A program made the position numbers and the translations under genes. A stretch of 64,000 nucleotides of DNA from CAYUVF01 sp964448045. GTDB lineage: Bacteria > Bacteroidota > Rhodothermia > Rhodothermales > Salinibacteraceae. Below are positions 1-7,907 of this stretch, one piece after another. The notes under the pieces are model-generated. The model saw nothing but the letters and a program-made list of their open reading frames with translations. It made no database searches and was not told the origin of the DNA. The DNA lies in NCBI GenBank assembly GCA_964448045.1, contig CAYUVF010000011.1, positions 22,092 through 86,091 on the forward strand, given 5' to 3'. Position 1 is the first letter of the stretch. Every line of letters starts with the position of its first letter.

Positions 1-2073
1 TCGCTCGGCGGGCTCGCACTCGGCATCGGGCTCTTGGTGGACAACTCGATTGTCGTGCTCGAAAACATCGCGCGGCACCGGGAGATGGGCAAGTCGGTGC
101 TCCAATCGGCGCGCGACGGGGCCGGCGAGGTCGGCATGGCCGTCGTGGCCTCAACGCTGACAACGGTGGCTGTCTTCCTGCCGCTCGTGTTCGTCGAGGG
201 CATCGCCGGCCAGCTCTTCCGCGACCAGGCGCTGACGGTAACGTTCTCGCTGCTGGCCTCCCTCCTCGTGGCGCTGACGTTGATCCCGATGCTGGCGTCT
301 TTGGGCGGGCCAACGGATGGCGACGTACGGACGCACGGCCGTGCGTCCCCACAGGGCCATGCATCCCCACAGATGCCCGAGCCAAAAACAACGGTCGGGC
401 GCTGGCTGCGGGCGGCGCGGCTGTTCCTCTTCACCACGATTCCGACGTGGATCGCGTGGGCGGTGGTACGCCTCGTGCGTGGGATCGGCTGGGGACTCGG
501 CAAACTCGTGCAGCCCTTCGTGTGGGCCTTCAACCGGGGCTACGACGCCATCAGCGACCGCTATCCGGGTCTGCTGCGCTGGGCGCTCCGCCGCAAGGCC
601 GCGGTGCTGACGGTGGCGTTCGGCCTGTTCATCGGCACGGGGCTGCTCGTGCCATCGCTGGGCGTCGAGCTCATCCCGCAGCTGGCGCAGGGCGAGTTCG
701 AGGTCACGATGAAGCTGCCGCCGGGCACGCCCATCCAACAATCGGACGCCGCGCTGGCGCGCCTGCAGCAGTCGGCTCGCGGCGTGGATGCCATCGCGAC
801 GAGCTTCGCCGTGGCGGGCACGGGCAACCGCATGGACGCCAACCCCGACGAAGGCGGCGAGAACTACGGCGAGGTGCACGTGCGCCTCACGTCCGATGCG
901 GGGGACGCGGGCGAGGCCGCGGCGATGAACACGCTCCGCCGCACGCTCGACCGCATCCCCAGCGCGCAGTACAAATTCGGCCAGCCGACGCTCTTCACGT
1001 TCGAGACGCCCATCGAAGTCGAAATCAGCGGGTACAACCTCGACAAGCTGAAATCGACCTCGCAGGCCGTCGCGGATCGGCTGCGGGAGATCGACCGGTT
1101 CGCCGACGTGAAGTCGACCATGGAGATCGGCCATCCCGAGATCCAGATTCTGTTCGACCGCGAGCGGGCAGCGGCGCTCGGCCTGGCCGTGCACGACATC
1201 GCCGACCGGGTGGTGACGCAGGTGCGCGGCGACGTGGCGACCCGCTACTCGTGGCGCGACCGCAAGATCGACGTGCTGGTGCGTGCTCGCGAGGAGGACC
1301 GCGCCTCGGTGGAGGATCTGAAGAAGCTGATCGTCAACGGCGAGAGCGACCGGCCCGTGACGCTCGACGCCGTGGCCGACGTGCGCACCGCCATCGGGCC
1401 GAGCGAGATCCGCCGATCCGGGCAGCAGCGCGTGGCGCTCGTCACCGCCAACCTCCGGTATGGCGACCTCGGCACAGCGACGGAGGAAATCAACCGCGTG
1501 GTCGACGAGACGACGATTCCCGTTGGGCTGGGCGCCGAGCTCACCGGACAGAGTGAGGAGATGGCGGCGAGCTTCCAGTCGCTCCTCTTCGCGCTGCTCC
1601 TGGCCATCTTCCTCGTCTATCTCGTGATGGCCTCGCAGTTCGAGTCGCTGCTGCACCCGTTCGTCATCTTCTTCTCGATCCCGCTGGCGGGCATCGGTGC
1701 CGTGTGGGCGCTGTGGCTGACGGGCGCGACGATCAGCGTCGTCGTCTTCATCGGGCTGATCCTGCTCGCGGGCATTGTGGTGAACAACGCCATCGTGCTC
1801 GTCGACCTGATCAACCAGCTCCGCGCCGAGGGGATGGACAAGCTGGAGGCCATCGTGGAAGGCGGGCGCCTGCGCCTGCGCCCGATCCTGATGACGACGC
1901 TCACGACGACGCTCGGCCTGCTGCCGCTGGCCATCGGCTTCGGCGAGGGCGCCGAGATCCGCGCGCCGATGGCGATCACCGTGATCGGCGGCCTCATTGT
2001 GTCGACGGGGCTGACGCTGGTGGTGATTCCGGTGATGTATGCGGTCGTGACGCGTGTTCGCTCGTCGTCATGA
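1..2073 (+). CDS. RND efflux permease (HAE1/AcrB-type), 5' truncated by the window
   Basis: C-terminal 690 residues of a proton-driven RND inner-membrane pump; the reading frame is already open at base 1 and the real start lies upstream. The first residues form the end of TM4, with the VDNSIVVLEN motif carrying the proton-relay Asp. TM5-TM6 follow, then the second periplasmic half (about residues 200-510), then TM8-TM12 with VYLVMASQFESLLHPF and GIVVNNAIVLVD, typical of HAE1/MdtB-like pumps. Between TM6 and TM7 there is an unusual insert (bases about 298-390) containing a perfect 20-bp palindrome and two copies of TCCCCACAG, translated in frame. Pump 2 follows downstream after the four-helix-bundle cassette. 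An adaptor protein would be expected upstream, outside the window. Substrate unknown. Confidence 0.93.
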   Translation, partial: SLGGLALGIGLLVDNSIVVLENIARHREMGKSVLQSARDGAGEVGMAVVASTLTTVAVFLPLVFVEGIAGQLFRDQALTVTFSLLASLLVALTLIPMLASLGGPTDGDVRTHGRASPQGHASPQMPEPKTTVGRWLRAARLFLFTTIPTWIAWAVVRLVRGIGWGLGKLVQPFVWAFNRGYDAISDRYPGLLRWALRRKAAVLTVAFGLFIGTGLLVPSLGVELIPQLAQGEFEVTMKLPPGTPIQQSDAALARLQQSARGVDAIATSFAVAGTGNRMDANPDEGGENYGEVHVRLTSDAGDAGEAAAMNTLRRTLDRIPSAQYKFGQPTLFTFETPIEVEISGYNLDKLKSTSQAVADRLREIDRFADVKSTMEIGHPEIQILFDRERAAALGLAVHDIADRVVTQVRGDVATRYSWRDRKIDVLVRAREEDRASVEDLKKLIVNGESDRPVTLDAVADVRTAIGPSEIRRSGQQRVALVTANLRYGDLGTATEEINRVVDETTIPVGLGAELTGQSEEMAASFQSLLFALLLAIFLVYLVMASQFESLLHPFVIFFSIPLAGIGAVWALWLTGATISVVVFIGLILLAGIVVNNAIVLVDLINQLRAEGMDKLEAIVEGGRLRLRPILMTTLTTTLGLLPLAIGFGEGAEIRAPMAITVIGGLIVSTGLTLVVIPVMYAVVTRVRSSS
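323..352. repeat. REP-like palindrome embedded in the RND pump 1 reading frame
   Basis: Contains GGACGCACGGCCGTGCGTCC (329-348), a perfect 20-bp palindrome, preceded by ACGTAC and followed by CCAC. A near copy lies at 46402-46430 between korA and korB. Here it is translated in frame in the TM6-TM7 region of the pump. Two direct TCCCCACAG copies (346-354, 364-372) overlap or follow it. Confidence 0.8.
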
Positions 2074-2276
2074 ATAGTCAAATGCTCCCGTTGGTCGCGT
2101 CAGGTGGACTTCGCTAATGCTTTGCGTCATGGATGGTCAGATGCTCACTTTCGTTCGCGTCAGATACTCCCTGCGGTCGTGTCATATGCGCCTTGCGGCG
2201 CGTCACAGACTCGCCCACGGCTCGTGTCATACGACTTCCGGTGATTGCCGTCATGGGCTCACTGTGCTTGCGTCAT
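2061..2276 (-). repeat. Degenerate ATGAC/GCGAGC repeat array downstream of the four-helix-bundle gene
   Basis: Read on the minus strand, this stretch splits into about eight units of 20-28 bases, each starting (A)TGAC followed by GCGAAC/ACGAGC/GCAAGC-like text and ending in GAGC or GAGT plus a few bases. Two 9-base short units (TGACCATCC, TGACTATTC) are interspersed. The first unit, at 2276-2255, overlaps the stop codon of the four-helix-bundle gene; the last overlaps the final codons and stop of RND pump 1. The units are too divergent and too short for a CRISPR, and there are no distinct spacers. Confidence 0.8.
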
Positions 2277-2662
2277 TCTTGGGAGCGCCTTGGGCCGATG
2301 CTGCGGATGTAGTTGTTGAGCTTGACGGAGAGGGTGTCGATGTCCGCGCGCAGGGCAGCGAACGCCTCATCATCAACGAGGCCGCGGCGGTGGGCTTTTG
2401 TGATCCACGTTTTGGTTTCGTGCAGCGAGCCGCGGGCGTAGTAGCAGAAGCGCTTGTTGTCGTTGTAGTGATAGCGGCCAAAGCCCTCGCTCACGTTCGC
2501 CGCCACCGAGTCGGCCGACCGGACGACCTGCTTGCCGATCGTGGCCTTCGGAAAGTAGCTCCAGTCGCTCGTGAGGTCCCACACGTGTTCGCCCAGCTGC
2601 ATCGCTCGCTGGTAGACTTCGAGGTCTTCGAGTTGCATGATGATAGCGTCATGGGTGGTCAT
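2273..2662 (-). CDS. S23-type four-helix-bundle protein (rRNA intervening-sequence protein family)
   Basis: 129 residues, the usual length for this family. It has the family layout of four amphipathic helices with EDLEVYQRAMQLGEHVWD near the N terminus, VVRSADSVAANVSEGFGR in the second helix, and RGSLHETKTWI in the third. Relatives were first noticed in intervening sequences of 23S rRNA genes and include the Avd accessory protein of diversity-generating retroelements; the function of stand-alone members is not known. The start codon ATGACC lies in a run of ten-base ATGACCAYCC units, and the stop codon TGA lies in the first unit of the downstream array, so repeats supply both ends of the gene. 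An alternative start is the Met at 2638. It is inserted, in opposite orientation, between two tandem pump genes. Confidence 0.88.
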   Translation of the reverse strand: MTTHDAIIMQLEDLEVYQRAMQLGEHVWDLTSDWSYFPKATIGKQVVRSADSVAANVSEGFGRYHYNDNKRFCYYARGSLHETKTWITKAHRRGLVDDEAFAALRADIDTLSVKLNNYIRSIGPRRSQE

Positions 2663-2796
2663 GGATGGTCATTTGTTGTTAGACACAATTGCCACCCCAT
2701 CTCTAACCTCCCCCATGACGCGAGCAAAGCGAGCCTCTGACAAAAAATGACAGTGAGCGCAGCGAACTAAACGACGGCGAGCGCCAGCGAGCCCCC
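2642..2796 (-). repeat. Degenerate ATGAC/GCGAGC repeat array upstream of the four-helix-bundle gene
   Basis: Minus strand: ATGACCATCC (2672-2663), ATGACCACCC (2662-2653) and ATGACGCTATC (2652-2642) run through the start codon. On the plus strand at 2715-2737 there is a 23-base unit starting ATGACGCGAGC and ending GCGAGCCTC, then the short unit TGACAAAAA (2738-2746), then ATGACAGTGAGCG-type (2747-2770) and ACGGCGAGCGCCAGCGAGC-type (2771-2796) units. The last matches ACGGCGAGCGAAGCAAGC between pheA and argS. Confidence 0.78.
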
Positions 2797-2818
2797 TAAC
2801 CACACCTGACCCAATCCC

Positions 2819-5800
2819 ATGACCCTCACCCAAACCGCGATGCGGCGGCCCGTCACCACGCTGATGGTATTCGTCTGCATGCTGCTCATCGGCGGGCTGT
2901 CCATGCGGCTCATCCCGCTCGAGCTCTTCCCGGAGTTCGACGTACCGGTGGTGTTCGTGCAGGTGCCCTATCCCGGCTCGACACCCGAAGAGGTGGAGCG
3001 CCAGATCACGCGTCCCGCCGAGGAGGCACTGGCGACGATCAGCGACGTGAAGCGGATGCGGTCGACCTCGCGCGAGAATCAGGCCGAGGTGCAGCTGGAA
3101 TTCAATTGGGGCGTCGACACGGACATCAAGGCCATCGAGGCGCGCGAGAAGCTCGACGCCGTGCGCGATCAGCTGCCGGCCGACATCGAGCGGATCTTCG
3201 TCGGCCAGTTCTCCACGTCCGACATGCCGATTCTCCAGCTCCGCATCTCGTCAGAGCGCGACCTGTCGGGCGCGTACGAGCTGTTGAATCGCAAGCTGAA
3301 GCGCCGCATCGAGCGCATCGACGGGGTCTCGAAGGTGGACCTCTACGGCGTGCAGCCGCGCGAGGTGCGCATCGAGCTGGAGGCCGACCGTGTGGCTGCC
3401 CACCGCGTCGATCTCGTGCGCCTGCAGGAGCAGCTCCGCGGCGCCAACTTTTCCACGACGGCGGGCCGCATTACCGATGGCGGGCGCCGTTACATCGTCC
3501 GCCCCGTCGGCGAGCTGACGACCATCGACCAAATCAGCAACCTCGTCATTAACAAGCGCGGGCTGCGGGTGCGCGACATCGCCACGGTAAAGTACGACGA
3601 GCCCGAGCGCGATCACGGCCGCCACCTCAACGGCACGTACGCCGTGGGCCTGAACGTCTCGAAGGAAGCCGGCTCGAACACCGTCGAGGTGGCCGACAAG
3701 GTGCAGGCGGCGCTCGACGAGCTAACCAGCGACCCCGAGATGCGCGGCATCAACGTCTACATGATGGACAACAGCGCCGAGGGCATCACCTCGTCGCTGC
3801 GCGACCTGCTGGAGGCCGGGCTGCTGGGCGCCGTGCTCGCCCTCGTGGTGCTCTACTTCTTCCTCCGCCGCTGGTCCACCACGCTCATCGTGGCCCTCGC
3901 CGTCCCCATCTCGATCGTCGTCACCGTCGGCGCGCTGTACTTCCTGGGCCTCACGCTCAACATCATGAGCATGATGGGCCTGATGCTGGCCGTCGGCATG
4001 CTCGTCGACAACGCCGTGGTGGTCACGGAGAATATCCACCGGCATCAGCATCTGGCGGCGTCTGGGAGTGGGGGAGACAATCACGCCCAAACACCCATAC
4101 CCCCACACACCCATACCAATTCTAATGAGGGCACAACCCCAGAAACCGACGCAACTACCCGTCGAGCGGCGACGCTCCAGGGCGTGAAGGAAGTCGCCCT
4201 CGCCGTGACGGCCGGGACGATCACGACGGGCATCGTCTTTCTGCCGATGATCATTAGCCAGGCCGATCAGGTGACGCTCTTCCTGAAGCACGTGTCGGTC
4301 GCCATCTGTGTGGCGCTGGCCGTGTCGCTGCTGATTTCGCTGACGGTGGTGCCGCTGCTCTCCGCGCGCCTCAAACCGCCCGCGCCCACGACGAAGCGCA
4401 CGCTCGTCGATAAGGCCGCGGCGCTCTACACGCGGCAGCTCGACTGGATGCTGCGCCACCGGAAAACCTCGGCCGCAATCATTCTGGGTATCCTAATGAG
4501 CGTGGCGATCCCGGCGATGCTCGTCGAGCAGGACTTCTTCCCGAACGACAACACCGAGCGCGAAATCCCGCTCTACTTCCACCTGAACGATACCTACACG
4601 CTGGAGCGCGTCGAGGAGACGGTGGACAAGGTCGAGGCCTACCTGTTCGCCCACAAGGAGGAGCTGGAGATCGAATCGGTCTACTCCTACTTCACCCCGG
4701 ATCACGCCCAATCGACGATTCTGCTGACCGACGAAGGTGAAAAATCCATCGAGGAGTTGAAGGAGACGATCCGTGAGGGCCTGCCGAAGATCGCGCTCGG
4801 AACACCGTCGTTCACGTGGGAGAGCGGCGGCGGGCGCGAGTCGATCCGCGTGACGCTGAGCGGAAAGTCGAGTGAGCAACTGGCCGAGCTAGCGAAGGAA
4901 GTCGAGTTCCGGCTGGCCCAAGTCAACGGGCTGACGGACATCCGCTCGGAGGCGCGGGCCGGCGACCGCGAGGTGCGCGTGGTGGTCGACCGCGACCGGG
5001 CGCGGCAGTACGGTTTTTCGTCGCAGCAGGTGGCCGCCACGGTCTCGGCGGCCATGCGGGGGCAGAACCTGCGCCGCTTCCGCACCGACGACGGCGAAGT
5101 CGAGATGCGGCTGATGTTCCAGGACACCGACCGGCAGACGATGGACCAGCTCCGCGCCCTCCCCATCCGCCGCACCAGCGAGAACGGCACCGGGCAGATC
5201 AGCCTCGCCGCGCTGGCCGACTTCGAGGTGCGCCGCGGCCCGCGCGCCATCCAGTGCGAAAATCGGGCGACGATGATCGGCGTGACGGCCACGCTCGACG
5301 GCGACCTGACCTCGAACGAGGCGCGCGAACGGATCGACGCCGCGCTCGACGGGATGGTGCTGCCCACCGGCTACACCTGGGGCTGGGGGCAGCGCGTGCA
5401 GCAAGCCGAGGAGTCACAGGCCATCATGCTGACGAACCTGCTGCTGGCGCTGGCGCTCATCTACCTCGTGATGGCGGCGCTCTTCGAGTCGCTCATGCAT
5501 CCGTTCGGCATCTGGACCTCCATCATCTTCGCCATCGTGGGCGTGTTTTGGTTCTTCCTGATGACGGGCACCACGTTCTCCATCATGGCGTGGATCGGCA
5601 TTCTCGTGCTGATCGGCGTGGTGGTAAACAACAGCATCGTGCTGGTGGACCACATCAATTGGCTGCGCCGCGAGGAGGGCGTGCCGCGTCACGAAGCCAT
5701 CGTCCGGGCCGGTCGCGAGCGCTTCCGCCCCATCCTGATGACGGCGGCCACCACGATCCTGGGCCTCATCCCGCTCTGCATCGGCACTACGCAGATCGGC

Positions 5801-5956
5801 GGCGACGGCCCGGCCTACTACCCGATGGCGCGCGCCATCGTGGGCGGCCTCGCCTTCTCGACATTCATCACGCTCGTCATCCTGCCTGTGATCTATGTGA
5901 TGCTGGACGACCTCCGCGTCTGGAGCCGCCGCGTCGTGCGCGCCGCCATGCAGTAG
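2819..5956 (+). CDS. RND efflux permease (HAE1/AcrB-type), pump 2
   Basis: Full-length 1045-residue RND inner-membrane pump. The N terminus MTLTQTAMRRPVTTLMVF is the usual TM1 start. TM4 carries GMLVDNAVVVTENIHRH with the proton-relay Asp; the C-terminal half has IYLVMAALFESLMHPF and GVVVNNSIVLVDHINWLR. Residues about 411-448, in the short cytoplasmic TM4-TM5 loop that normally carries about ten residues, hold an extra low-complexity stretch rich in His, Thr, Pro and Asn. It is encoded by an octamer repeat array (4082-4117) translated in frame. The gene follows pump 1 and the inserted repeat cassette; two permeases side by side could form a heteromeric MdtBC-like pump or two independent ones. 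No strong Shine-Dalgarno precedes the ATG. Confidence 0.95.
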   Translation: MTLTQTAMRRPVTTLMVFVCMLLIGGLSMRLIPLELFPEFDVPVVFVQVPYPGSTPEEVERQITRPAEEALATISDVKRMRSTSRENQAEVQLEFNWGVDTDIKAIEAREKLDAVRDQLPADIERIFVGQFSTSDMPILQLRISSERDLSGAYELLNRKLKRRIERIDGVSKVDLYGVQPREVRIELEADRVAAHRVDLVRLQEQLRGANFSTTAGRITDGGRRYIVRPVGELTTIDQISNLVINKRGLRVRDIATVKYDEPERDHGRHLNGTYAVGLNVSKEAGSNTVEVADKVQAALDELTSDPEMRGINVYMMDNSAEGITSSLRDLLEAGLLGAVLALVVLYFFLRRWSTTLIVALAVPISIVVTVGALYFLGLTLNIMSMMGLMLAVGMLVDNAVVVTENIHRHQHLAASGSGGDNHAQTPIPPHTHTNSNEGTTPETDATTRRAATLQGVKEVALAVTAGTITTGIVFLPMIISQADQVTLFLKHVSVAICVALAVSLLISLTVVPLLSARLKPPAPTTKRTLVDKAAALYTRQLDWMLRHRKTSAAIILGILMSVAIPAMLVEQDFFPNDNTEREIPLYFHLNDTYTLERVEETVDKVEAYLFAHKEELEIESVYSYFTPDHAQSTILLTDEGEKSIEELKETIREGLPKIALGTPSFTWESGGGRESIRVTLSGKSSEQLAELAKEVEFRLAQVNGLTDIRSEARAGDREVRVVVDRDRARQYGFSSQQVAATVSAAMRGQNLRRFRTDDGEVEMRLMFQDTDRQTMDQLRALPIRRTSENGTGQISLAALADFEVRRGPRAIQCENRATMIGVTATLDGDLTSNEARERIDAALDGMVLPTGYTWGWGQRVQQAEESQAIMLTNLLLALALIYLVMAALFESLMHPFGIWTSIIFAIVGVFWFFLMTGTTFSIMAWIGILVLIGVVVNNSIVLVDHINWLRREEGVPRHEAIVRAGRERFRPILMTAATTILGLIPLCIGTTQIGGDGPAYYPMARAIVGGLAFSTFITLVILPVIYVMLDDLRVWSRRVVRAAMQ
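4062..4117 (-). repeat. Octamer repeat array inside the RND pump 2 reading frame
   Basis: Read on the minus strand, 4117-4082 falls into eight-base units GGTATGGG, TGTGTGGG, GGTATGGG, TGTTTGGG, followed by CGTG. The same octamer family (GTGTGGGC) is tandemly repeated just after proA at 12216-12255. It is C/A-rich on the coding strand and unlike the GC-balanced surrounding pump sequence. Confidence 0.75.
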
Positions 5957-6024
5957 CTCAACATCCGTCCTCCTCACAGACAAGCCTTTCCCCTGCAAGC
6001 ACAGTAGTCACCGGTAACGCAACG

Positions 6025-6058
6025 CGTGTTGTAACAACACGTCGTCGTCCGACGACGT
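6025..6058. repeat. Two overlapping perfect palindromes upstream of the T9SS cargo gene
   Basis: 6025-6041 is CGTGTTGT-A-ACAACACG (8-base arms, one-base centre). 6039-6058 has arms ACGTCGTCG and CGACGACGT around TC. Either could be a protein-binding operator or part of a transcription end for the upstream pump gene; no T-run follows. Confidence 0.55.
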
Positions 6059-6132
6059 ACTTTTCCCCGGATCCTTCGTTCGCCCCCGCGTCCTGTTTAC
6101 TCGCTGCTGCTACCACCAACAACACACTTGCC

Positions 6133-6138
6133 GGAGGA
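6133..6138 (+). promoter_or_regulatory. Shine-Dalgarno GGAGGA fixing the start of the lamin-tail/T9SS gene
   Basis: GGAGGA lies four bases before ATG 6143, which begins the signal peptide MRLAIQS. This favours 6143 over the upstream TTG at 6128. Confidence 0.7.
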
Positions 6139-6142
6139 ATTT

Positions 6143-7234
6143 ATGCGCCTCGCGATACAATCCGCTGCCATCGCTGTTCTTCTTTCGCTAACAACGTTCA
6201 CCCTCCCTCCTGCACTCGCCCAGGTCCGCATTAATGAAGTGGATTATGAAGACAACTGGGTCGAATTCTTTAACGAGAGCACCTCGGAAGTCGACGTGTC
6301 AAGTTGGCAAATATGCTCGGACTTTCAGTATTCGGCGCTATCCGACCTCTCGATCATTTCCGGAAGCACGACGATTCCTGCTGGCGAATTTCTCGTCGTA
6401 GAATGGAGCGTGCTCCCCACCGATGCCGGCAACATCGGGCTGTATGTCAACTCCGACTTTGGCGACCCCAACGACCTGGTCGATTACATGGAATACAAGG
6501 CCGGCGGACAAGCCCGCGAGAGCGTTGCCGTCGATGCGGGCGAATGGGACGCGGGCGAGTTTGCACCGGACGCGCCCTCCGGAAAGACGATATCGTTTTT
6601 TGATGACCCCAACGAAGTCGGCGAAGAAGACTGGGAAGCCAGCAATGAGACGCAAGGTTCGGCCAACGATCCGATCCCCGTCGAACTCACCTCGTTCAAC
6701 GCGGTCGTTGATGCCCAGACCGTCCACCTCACCTGGGAAACCGCCAGCGAAACGAAAAATGCCGGCTTCGAAGTGCAGCGCAACGGAGAAGACGCCTTCC
6801 ACCCAATCGGCTTCGTCGAGGGTCACGGCACGACGAATACGCCGCAGACGTACCGCTTCACCGCACGCGACGTGGACGCCGGGACGCACACCTTCCGCCT
6901 GAAACAGATCGACTTCGACGGCGCATTCGAGTACAGCCCGGAGGTCGAGGTGACGATTGCGATGGAAGCCGCCTACGCGTTCTCATCGATTTACCCAAAC
7001 CCGGCGCAGCAAGACGCCACCTTTTCGCTGACCGTCTGCCAGACGCAACCGGTGACGATCGCGCTGTACGATGTGCTCGGCCGTCGCGTATCGACGATTT
7101 TCGATGGCCCGATGGCCGCCGGACGCACGCACCAGTTCGACATTCGCGGGGAGGCGCTCGCAGACGGGCTCTACCTGGTCCGGGCTGTGGGCCCTCGCTT
7201 CTCGGCCACCCGCCGGGTAACGCTCCTTAAGTAG
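6143..7234 (+). CDS. Secreted lamin-tail-domain protein with T9SS type A sorting domain
   Basis: 363 residues. A signal peptide (about 1-27, ending PPALAQ) leads to a lamin-tail-type beta-sandwich (about 28-175) with the hallmark VRINEVDYEDNWVEF opening and DVSSWQI. A fibronectin-like segment (about 185-275) starts PVELTSFNAVVDAQTVHLTW, the usual linker before T9SS tails. The C-terminal 80 residues form a type A sorting domain: SSIYPNPAQQ, then VTIALYDVLGRRV, then a terminal GLYLVRAVG...VTLLK strand. The protein should cross the outer membrane through the type IX system and be anchored or released. Lamin-tail domains occur in extracellular proteins, often with nucleases, but no catalytic domain is seen here. 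It is monocistronic, preceded by two palindromes. Confidence 0.88.
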   Translation: MRLAIQSAAIAVLLSLTTFTLPPALAQVRINEVDYEDNWVEFFNESTSEVDVSSWQICSDFQYSALSDLSIISGSTTIPAGEFLVVEWSVLPTDAGNIGLYVNSDFGDPNDLVDYMEYKAGGQARESVAVDAGEWDAGEFAPDAPSGKTISFFDDPNEVGEEDWEASNETQGSANDPIPVELTSFNAVVDAQTVHLTWETASETKNAGFEVQRNGEDAFHPIGFVEGHGTTNTPQTYRFTARDVDAGTHTFRLKQIDFDGAFEYSPEVEVTIAMEAAYAFSSIYPNPAQQDATFSLTVCQTQPVTIALYDVLGRRVSTIFDGPMAAGRTHQFDIRGEALADGLYLVRAVGPRFSATRRVTLLK

Positions 7235-7363
7235 CGCTGAGTGGATTCGCCTCTCGACTCCTGAAGAGGACGTTACGTTTGACGCGCAAGAGAAACCTCA
7301 CAATCGGATGGGGCTTTGGGCGTATGTCGCTTCCCTGAAATACAAAGACGTCCCGATCCACCT

Positions 7364-7780
7364 ATGCACAACTCCGACTCCGATATCGCAAACGCCTTCT
7401 TCGAACGCGCCGCCGAACTGGCCTTCAACTCGGTGATGGTCACCCGCGCCGAAGACGACGGCGCCACCCCCATCGTGTTCGTCAACGACGCCTTCACCGC
7501 AATGACCGGCTACACGGCCGATGAAGTGCTGGGCGAAACGCCCGGCTTTTTGCAGGGCGACAGAACGGACGAGCAGGTGCTCCGGCGTCTCGATGCCAAG
7601 TTGAACCGCGGCGAAGATTTTCACGGTGAAACCGTCAACTACAAAAAGGACGGCACCCCGTTCATCATCGAGTGGAAGGTGTCGCCCGTCAAAAACACCG
7701 ACGGAGCCACCACGCACTACGTCTCGGTGCAGCGCGACGTAACCGCGCTCCGCGAAGCTGATGTCTCGGCCGACGCGTAA
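7364..7780 (+). CDS. LOV-like PAS domain protein lacking the photoactive cysteine
   Basis: 138 residues, a single PAS domain of the LOV subfamily. It retains PIVFVNDAFTAMTGY (36-50), the FLQG end of the flavin-adduct motif (62-65), ETVNYKKDGTPF and the final VSVQRDVT strand. The canonical GRNCRFLQG is replaced by GETPGFLQG, so the adduct-forming Cys position is Pro60. The Asn of the WN motif in the next strand is also missing (FIIEW). Without the Cys, the usual blue-light photocycle cannot occur; flavin binding or a redox role remains possible. No output domain is fused. The ATG at 7364 was chosen because the frame upstream to TTG 7316 shows no conserved PAS residues. Confidence 0.82.
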   Translation: MHNSDSDIANAFFERAAELAFNSVMVTRAEDDGATPIVFVNDAFTAMTGYTADEVLGETPGFLQGDRTDEQVLRRLDAKLNRGEDFHGETVNYKKDGTPFIIEWKVSPVKNTDGATTHYVSVQRDVTALREADVSADA

Positions 7781-7907
7781 CCCCTCCCACCGCCCGGCTG
7801 CGCGTAGTAGGCTTTTCACAAACGGTCGGCTCGGAATCCACGACTGCGCGCTTTATATTGACGATGCTTCGCCGTGCTGCCTTCATGAATTGTCTTTCGT
7901 TTGTGCC

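Noticed and set aside
2061..2276. CRISPR array
   Set aside because: Units are 9-28 bases, degenerate and contiguous with no spacers of uniform length; no cas genes are nearby.
2273..2662. 23S rRNA intervening sequence, as for the founding members of the S23 family
   Set aside because: No rRNA sequence flanks the gene; it lies between two efflux pump genes.
2117..2740. 207-residue plus-strand open frame across the four-helix-bundle locus
   Set aside because: It runs through repeat arrays and antisense to the four-helix-bundle gene; no domain is visible.
2061..2796. Diversity-generating retroelement (Avd-like protein next to repeats)
   Set aside because: No reverse transcriptase and no template/variable repeat pair with adenine-specific differences is present; only the protein family is shared.
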